Positions 4,456 through 7,709 of a stretch of 7,709 nt of DNA are shown piece after piece. Positions within the stretch are counted from its first letter, which is position 1; the number at the start of each line of letters is the position of its first letter. The stretch spans positions 397 to 8,105 of the forward strand of contig PKWR01000086.1 in the NCBI GenBank assembly GCA_003133285.1, in the 5' to 3' direction. A program made the position numbers and the translations under genes. This stretch comes from Coriobacteriia bacterium. GTDB taxonomy: Bacteria > Actinomycetota > Coriobacteriia > Anaerosomatales > PALSA-660. Under the pieces are notes generated by a model, which searched no databases, was not told the DNA's origin, and saw only the letters and a list, made by a program, of their open reading frames with translations.

Positions 4456-4974
4456 TCAGGCGAAGAGCGACCAGAACTTCCGGTTGCGCCGCTCCTCGTC
4501 CGAGAGCACGAGCTCACGGATCGCATCGGGGAGGTGTTCGCGCTGCCATGCGCATTCGCGCTCACCCGCAGGCGTCGCGTCGGCCGCCGGCGCCGCCAGA
4601 CGCGCCGCCCTGATGGCGTAGGCGGCAGCCCCCAGCTCGTGGTCCGCCATATGCGCGGTCGCGACCGCGTGGCCCGCGGCGCGGGCGACCTCACAGGCCG
4701 CGGCATCAGACGCGCTTCGCGCAGCGGCATGTGCCGCGAAGGCCGCCTCGCGCGCCTCGTCGACCGGGGCTTCACCCCGGGACCATGCACGCGCCGTCTC
4801 GATCGCGCGGCGCGGCCGGTCGTCCTCCGGGTTCGTGGCGGCGAACAGCGGAAGGACGTGTTCGGCGCAGTCCGCGGCCCAGCTCGCGAGCAGGCGGTGG
4901 TGGGCCTCGTCGAGCAGGCCTCCGCGGTGGACAGCCACGAAGCGTGGATCCCTGCGTCCCGCGTAGTCGGCCAT
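4456..4974 (-). CDS. Imm5-like putative immunity protein, no toxin partner in view (172 aa)
   Basis: ATG 4974-4972 follows GGAGG by five bases (GGAGGCGAGG); the stop is TGA 4458-4456. The protein is almost all helix and very Ala-rich. Residues 23-45 (EAHHRLLASWAADCAEHVLP) and 47-70 (TNPEDDRPRRAIETARAW) match the opening of proteins annotated as 'putative immunity protein' with an Imm5-like domain. They are followed by Ala-rich repeats (DEAREAAFAAHAAARSA, AGHAVATAHMADHELGAAAY) and the closing LPDAIRELVLSDEERRNRKFW (148-168). In polymorphic toxin systems such proteins neutralise a co-encoded toxin in the cytoplasm, but the link to immunity for this family is a genomic prediction. Automatic annotation sometimes calls these sequences SbcC-like from coiled-coil similarity; no nuclease or Walker motif is present. 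No toxin, secretion or phage gene flanks it here. A longer upstream reading of the same frame is Arg/Gly-rich and rejected. Family assignment is likely; immunity function in this setting is uncertain. Confidence 0.8.
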   Translation of the reverse strand: MADYAGRRDPRFVAVHRGGLLDEAHHRLLASWAADCAEHVLPLFAATNPEDDRPRRAIETARAWSRGEAPVDEAREAAFAAHAAARSASDAAACEVARAAGHAVATAHMADHELGAAAYAIRAARLAAPAADATPAGERECAWQREHLPDAIRELVLSDEERRNRKFWSLFA

Positions 4975-5108
4975 CCTCGCCTCCGTGCAGGCTCGCCCGC
5001 GGACTGCCCCGTACGACCAACCCTCATGCCCACGACCAGGAGTGCCAGGATCGCGAGGCTGAGCGCGAAGACCGCCAGGTCCGCGACGCCGCTCGCGAGG
5101 CCGGGAGC

Positions 5109-5516
5109 TTACCCGACAGGCCTCAAGGTCGCCCCGTACAGCACACTGAGAACCAGCATCTCGCCCAGGCCGGTGACGAGCGAATACAGCAGTGTCCGGG
5201 CCGGCACTCGAAACATCATCCACTGTGACGCAACGGACATGACGACCCGGAAGAACCACGCCAGCAGGGCGAAGCTCATGCCTTTGAGCAGTCCGCTGCC
5301 ACCGGGGAGGCTCTCATACAGCAGCAGGAACACTCCGGCCATGGCGAATCCATACGCGAGGTCGATGACGATGCCCGCCACGGGATCGATCGACGTACGC
5401 GCGATGGGCTTGTAGACCTCGAGCAGCCGTTGGGCCACAGGGTTGGCGTTCAACATGGCGTCCATAGCCCCGAAGAGCATCCCACTGACCACCGCGACGA
5501 TGACATAGGTCGTCAT
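5109..5516 (-). CDS. Four-helix membrane protein of unknown function (135 aa)
   Basis: ATG 5516-5514 is preceded by GGGAGGGGG, four bases away, and the frame ends at TAA 5111-5109. Hydrophobic segments at about residues 3-23, 46-68, 76-98 and 108-129 make a four-helix inner-membrane protein. Notable polar features are GAMDAMLNANPVAQR (16-30) and VYKPIARTSIDP (34-45) in the first loop, and an Arg-Trp-Phe cluster (AWFFRVVMSVASQWMMFRVP, 86-105). The regular, well-formed sequence suggests a conserved family, but I recognise no transport or catalytic signature. It lies 54 bases behind the 49-residue gene, with a strong hairpin in between, and 134 bases before the Imm5-like gene. Oddly, the frame continues past its TAA into another hydrophobic stretch (described separately). 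Confidence 0.85.
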   Translation of the reverse strand: MTTYVIVAVVSGMLFGAMDAMLNANPVAQRLLEVYKPIARTSIDPVAGIVIDLAYGFAMAGVFLLLYESLPGGSGLLKGMSFALLAWFFRVVMSVASQWMMFRVPARTLLYSLVTGLGEMLVLSVLYGATLRPVG

Positions 5517-5551
5517 CGAACCCCCTCCCAGGAGCGCTCGGCCCGGTTGCC

Positions 5552-5588
5552 CGCAAGCTCCGCGCCTACCTCAGGCGCGGAGCTTGCG
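5552..5588 (-). terminator. Perfect 15-bp hairpin with a stop codon in its loop
   Basis: CGCAAGCTCCGCGCC (5552-5566) and GGCGCGGAGCTTGCG (5574-5588) pair perfectly over 15 bases around a seven-base loop. The TGA of the 49-residue gene (5573-5571 on the minus strand) lies in that loop, so the last five codons form one arm. No T-run follows, so a classical intrinsic terminator is unlikely. The hairpin ends about 27 bases before the ribosome binding site of the 135-residue membrane gene. It could terminate with help, stabilise the mRNA 3' end, or make expression of the downstream gene depend on translation of the small one. It is the strongest secondary structure I see in the window. Confidence 0.75.
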
Positions 5589-5720
5589 CAGGACCTCTTC
5601 CAGGACCGCGATCTTGTCGTCCCGGTCCTTCAAGTCCTTGGCAACCACGACAAGCGAGGCTGTGCTGGCGTCCTCAACCACCAACACGCTGCCCTCCCTC
5701 AACTTCCATGTGTTTGACAC
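5571..5720 (-). CDS. 49-residue protein with a C-terminal amphipathic helix
   Basis: The frame from GTG 5720-5718 to TGA 5573-5571 gives 49 residues. The upstream purines AAAGGGGCGAGGG form a fair ribosome binding site. The same frame is open to 5849, but that part is Arg/Pro/Gly/Cys-rich with no sense, so the short reading is chosen. The protein opens with SNTWKLREGSVLVVEDAS, then a hydrophobic strand SLVVVAKDL, then DKIAVLEEVLRKLRA, whose spacing of Ile, Val, Leu, Val and Leu suggests an amphipathic or coiled-coil helix that could mediate dimers. VVEDAS superficially resembles response-regulator acidic-pocket sequence, but the chain is far too short for a receiver domain. No homologue family is recognised. 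It lies 54 bases before the membrane gene and 100 bases after the methyltransferase. Coding status is supported by start signal, composition and helix pattern, not by homology. Confidence 0.6.
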   Translation of the reverse strand: MSNTWKLREGSVLVVEDASTASLVVVAKDLKDRDDKIAVLEEVLRKLRA

Positions 5721-5744
5721 GGCCCTCGCCCCTTTCGCCACGAG

Positions 5745-5756
5745 ACAAGACCTTGT
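5745..5756. promoter_or_regulatory. Inverted repeat ahead of the 49-residue gene (possible operator)
   Basis: ACAAG and CTTGT face each other across two bases (5745-5756), about 25 bases upstream of the GTG at 5720. The AT content is higher than the surroundings and the spot is where a promoter for the small gene would lie. TACAAG on the minus strand partly matches a -10 box but lacks the final T. Regulator and use are unknown. Confidence 0.3.
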
Positions 5757-5820
5757 ACCCGGTGGCGGCACTTCGACTCCTGACTCGCCGGTCGGCACGA
5801 GTCTCCGGCGTCGGGCGCCA

Positions 5821-6504
5821 CTACCAGATACCCGGCAGCAGGCGATCACGCACTCGCTGCGCGTATTCCGTGTAGCCCTTCAACTCGGCCCGCAGCATGC
5901 GGTCTTCGAGCACCGTGCGAAGGATGAGCAGGGCCACGCCTATTCCGCTCGGGATGAACGCCCACCAGGAAGCCAGCAGGACGGGAACGGCCAGTTCGTA
6001 CAGGATCGCCCCGAGGTAGGCGGGATGGCGGACGTAGCCGTAGGGCCCACCCGTGATGACGGTCTGCCCGCGCTCCGGCTGGATGCGGGCGATCTGCGAG
6101 AAGAAGCTGTTCGAGGCCGTCGCCCAGACGACCAACGCGTAGCCGAGCACGCACAGGACCCCCGCGACGATCTGAGCGCCGGCCGGAAGGCCTCCCGTCC
6201 AGCCGAACCTCTCGTCAAGTCCGGCGACGACGTAGCGCGCCAGCTGCGTCGAGCCGAGGATGCTCATGATCACGATGTCCCAGCGCTTGGACCCCTTGCG
6301 AGGTCCGAGCCGCTCGACAAGCAGGTCGGGGTTCCGGCTGAGGACGACAGCAGCTGTCGCGACGATCCAGCCCGCCATCACGGCCAAGGCCGCCCAAGCC
6401 GGCCACCAGTCGATTCGACCTGCCGACCAGAACAGCGCCACCCCCATGCCGACAAGCCCCATGGCCTCGCGAACGACGTATCGCGCGATCAACCTTGCGT
6501 CCAT
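5821..6504 (-). CDS. Isoprenylcysteine carboxyl methyltransferase (ICMT)/phospholipid methyltransferase-like membrane enzyme (227 aa)
   Basis: The C-terminal half carries the ICMT/PEMT signature. GGPYGYVRHPAYLG (152-165), with His160-Pro161 and Tyr163, is followed by a glutamate (Glu170), then LEDRMLRAELKGYTEY (199-214) and the ending VRDRLLPGIW. These form the S-adenosylmethionine-binding edge of integral-membrane methyltransferases. Hydrophobic segments at about 12-28, 35-56, 77-96, 110-130 and 165-197 place it in the membrane. Eukaryotic ICMT methylates prenylated cysteine; bacterial relatives act on lipids or on unknown acceptors, and the acceptor here cannot be read from sequence. ATG 6504-6502 has GAGGGGAC directly upstream, so the binding site is very close to it. 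A TTG ten codons further out (6534) is open, but the added residues are unremarkable. The stop is TAG 5823-5821. It follows the 125-residue membrane gene by 57 bases, likely in the same transcript. Confidence 0.88.
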   Translation of the reverse strand: MDARLIARYVVREAMGLVGMGVALFWSAGRIDWWPAWAALAVMAGWIVATAAVVLSRNPDLLVERLGPRKGSKRWDIVIMSILGSTQLARYVVAGLDERFGWTGGLPAGAQIVAGVLCVLGYALVVWATASNSFFSQIARIQPERGQTVITGGPYGYVRHPAYLGAILYELAVPVLLASWWAFIPSGIGVALLILRTVLEDRMLRAELKGYTEYAQRVRDRLLPGIW

Positions 6505-6561
6505 GTCCCCTCGCACCACGCCGGATGCGGCCAACGTGCTTATCGGTCGGGCGCCCAGCGT

Positions 6562-6939
6562 TCAGGCACGGCCCGCCGTGAAGTACACGCTGACCGCCGT
6601 GAGCACCCCCGCAAACCACGGCGCGACTCTGTGGAGCCACAAGACCCACACGGGTGCGGCATCACTCGCGCTCACCACGCCGCCGCTGGCGAAGGAAGCG
6701 ATCACCAGCACAGCCGCAACCCAGACGACGATGGACTCCGCCGTCGGCAGCGCCCCGATGCGCATCGCTTGGTACACCGTCACCCCGCTGACGATGACGG
6801 CGGCGAGAGCAGTCAGCTTGTGGACGGTCTGCAGCACGACAGCGTACGGACGCCCCGCGCTCGTGAGCCACACTCCGGAGCCGAAGATGACGACCGCTGA
6901 GACGATGAGCCCGATCACACGCGCTTGGATGGCCGACAT
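6562..6939 (-). CDS. Four-helix membrane protein with paired intramembrane histidines (125 aa)
   Basis: ATG 6939-6937 follows GGGGGAGGGAC, with the Shine-Dalgarno core three to four bases away; the stop is TGA 6564-6562. The frame is open upstream to 7101, but that part overlaps the preceding enzyme gene and is Arg/Gly/His-rich, so the ATG start is chosen. Helices at about 7-27, 33-56, 68-88 and 97-121. His40 (VLQTVHKLTAL) sits in helix 2 and His103 (VLWLHRVAPW) in helix 4. Two histidines in separate helices of a small four-helix protein are the arrangement used to hold haem in b-type cytochromes, so an electron-transfer role is possible. That is inference; I do not recognise the exact family and a CxxCH motif is absent. 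The next gene downstream is the ICMT-like methyltransferase, 57 bases on, suggesting a shared transcript. Confidence 0.83.
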   Translation of the reverse strand: MSAIQARVIGLIVSAVVIFGSGVWLTSAGRPYAVVLQTVHKLTALAAVIVSGVTVYQAMRIGALPTAESIVVWVAAVLVIASFASGGVVSASDAAPVWVLWLHRVAPWFAGVLTAVSVYFTAGRA

Positions 6940-6975
6940 GTCCCTCCCCCGCGACCCGTCCTGCTGCCAGGTCGG

Positions 6976-6981
6976 AAGATA
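6976..6981 (-). promoter_or_regulatory. Candidate -10 box (TATCTT) for the 125-aa membrane gene
   Basis: TATCTT on the minus strand fits TANNNT, lies 36 bases upstream of the ATG at 6939 and 30 bases after the stop of the preceding enzyme gene. The hexamer 16-17 bases upstream (GTACTG or TACTGC) is a poor -35. A separate promoter for the membrane protein and methyltransferase is possible on this evidence, not shown. Confidence 0.28.
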
Positions 6982-7010
6982 CCCGCGTGGAGCACAGGCA
7001 GTACTGGTGA

Positions 7011-7709
7011 CTACATGCTCACCGTGACCTTCGGCTCCGCGGCATCCAGCGCCTGGGCCAGGTCGGCGATGATGTCGTCCGGATGCTCGCCGCCGACGCA
7101 CAGGCGCACCAGGTTGGGCGGGATGCCCGCCAGCGAGCGTCCCTGCTCCCCCTGCTGCAGGTGCGTCGAGATCGCCGGGATCGTGGCCACGGACTTGACT
7201 CGGCCGAGGTCGGTCGCGCGGAAGATGCGCTGCAGCGCGTCGAACATCCTGCGCGCCGCCGGCGCCCCGCCCTTGACGCAGAACGACATGAGGTGCCCGT
7301 ACCGGTTCACCGGGCTGCCGTATTGGGCGTCGTGCTCGCTGTCGACCAGGACCATGTACCGGCTTGCCAGGGCGTGCAGCGGGTGGCCGGGCAGGCCAAG
7401 GTAGTGGACCTGCTCCACCTGCGGGTGACCCTCGAGGAACTCGGCGACCTGCATCGTGCTGCGGCTGAAGAGGTCGATCTTGGATCGCAGCGTGCGCAGA
7501 TCGTTCAACGAGAGGATGGCTTGCATCGGCGAGAGGTTCGGACCGTTGTCCCGGTTCGGCAGCAGCTTGAGATAGGTGGCGAAGTCGGCCTTCATCTCGT
7601 CGGAGCCGTGACGGCTTACCAAGTCCTTGCGCGCGATGACCGCCCCGGCGATGCCGAACCCGGAGGAGGTCATCGTCTTGGTCACGGACTGGACCACGAT
7701 GTCCGCGCC
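7011..7709 (-). CDS. PLP-dependent Cys/Met metabolism enzyme (O-acetylhomoserine sulfhydrylase-like), C-terminal part
   Basis: About 232 residues are visible; the 5' part lies beyond the right edge. The frame starts GADIVVQSVTKTMTSSGFG and ends at TAG 7013-7011. The Lys in SVTK (codon 7679-7677) is in the position of the lysine that binds pyridoxal phosphate. The rest follows the Cys/Met-metabolism family: RNGP-like NRDNGPNLSPMQAIL, HPQVEQVHYLGLPGHP, GHLMSFCVKGGAPAARRMFD, ATDLGRVKSVATIPAISTH and GIPPNLVRLCVGGEHPDDII. Such enzymes form homocysteine or cysteine from O-acetylhomoserine or O-acetylserine plus sulfide, or act as gamma-synthases or lyases. The visible length and the loops favour the O-acetylhomoserine sulfhydrylase branch, about 420-440 residues in full. 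Unusually, the residues after the lysine are TMTSSGFGIAG rather than the common Y-x-x-GHG/S, and RLSVGxE reads RLCVGGE. Exact substrate is therefore open. Confidence 0.85.
   Translation of the reverse strand, partial: GADIVVQSVTKTMTSSGFGIAGAVIARKDLVSRHGSDEMKADFATYLKLLPNRDNGPNLSPMQAILSLNDLRTLRSKIDLFSRSTMQVAEFLEGHPQVEQVHYLGLPGHPLHALASRYMVLVDSEHDAQYGSPVNRYGHLMSFCVKGGAPAARRMFDALQRIFRATDLGRVKSVATIPAISTHLQQGEQGRSLAGIPPNLVRLCVGGEHPDDIIADLAQALDAAEPKVTVSM

Noticed and set aside
4456..4974. SbcC-like exonuclease subunit
   Set aside because: The Ala-rich helices can draw coiled-coil hits, but there is no Walker A/B or zinc hook, and the length and motifs fit the Imm5-like family.
4273..5415. Plus-strand open frame of 380 codons antisense to the Imm5-like region
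   Set aside because: It has no domain sense; the minus-strand genes below it have binding sites and recognisable sequence.
5571..5720. Response-regulator receiver fragment (VVEDAS)
   Set aside because: Receiver domains need about 115 residues, with a phospho-Asp and a conserved Lys downstream. The chain ends after 49 residues.
5774..5799. Short stem ACTCG/CGAGT behind the methyltransferase gene
   Set aside because: It has only five base pairs, a ten-base loop and no T-run, which is expected by chance at this GC content.
5584..6900. Plus-strand open frame of 438 codons, the longest in the window
   Set aside because: It is antisense to the ICMT-like gene, the 49-residue gene and most of the membrane gene. 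Its composition (Arg, Asp, His, Pro) is random-looking, and those minus-strand genes have recognisable motifs or hydrophobic patterns.

Overview
The window is GC-rich, tightly packed bacterial chromosome. Most intact genes carry a purine-rich ribosome binding site, and start codons include ATG, GTG, TTG and probably CTG. Base composition, -10-like TANNNT boxes and the protein families (a DUF3052-like protein, AraC-methyltransferase fusion, DinB-like protein, many small orphan membrane proteins) point to an actinomycetotal chromosome, perhaps a Coriobacteriia-type lineage; this is inference from style, not a match. No tRNA, rRNA, CRISPR array, transposase or phage gene is visible. Every gene lies on the minus strand except one, the Ada-like gene at 1777-2613.

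Right to left, in the direction of transcription: the C-terminal half of a PLP-dependent Cys/Met-metabolism enzyme enters at 7709 and ends at 7011. A four-helix membrane protein with two intramembrane histidines follows (6562-6939), then an isoprenylcysteine carboxyl methyltransferase-like membrane enzyme (5821-6504), a 49-residue protein (5571-5720) whose stop codon lies in the loop of a perfect 15-bp hairpin, and a 135-residue membrane protein (5109-5516). Next come a stand-alone Imm5-like putative immunity protein (4456-4974) and a probable operon: a Cys-rich mini-protein (4153-4371), a maltose O-acetyltransferase-like enzyme (3585-4136), a DinB-like four-helix protein (3075-3560) and a DUF3052-like protein (2636-3013).

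The left part holds the lone plus-strand gene, an AraC-type helix-turn-helix domain fused to an O6-methylguanine-DNA methyltransferase domain without the N-terminal Ada zinc domain. Behind it, head to head, is the C-terminal remnant of a GNAT acetyltransferase (about 1507-1715). Beyond that are a 129-residue membrane protein that best fits a CTG start (1029-1418), a 203-residue membrane protein (292-903), and the N-terminus of an exported Thr/Pro-rich protein with a 30-bp tandem repeat running off the left edge (1-190).

The functions read as a mixed housekeeping and accessory neighbourhood: alkylation repair, small-molecule acetylation, membrane lipid or thiol methylation, sulfur amino-acid metabolism and several uncharacterised membrane proteins. 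No multi-gene defence system can be demonstrated. The least explained items are the Cys-rich mini-protein, the orphan Imm5-like protein, the 49-residue protein with its hairpin and the severed GNAT gene. No stretch over 300 bases is empty: the 358-base interval 1419-1776 holds the GNAT remnant, a leader hairpin, a palindrome and two candidate promoters.
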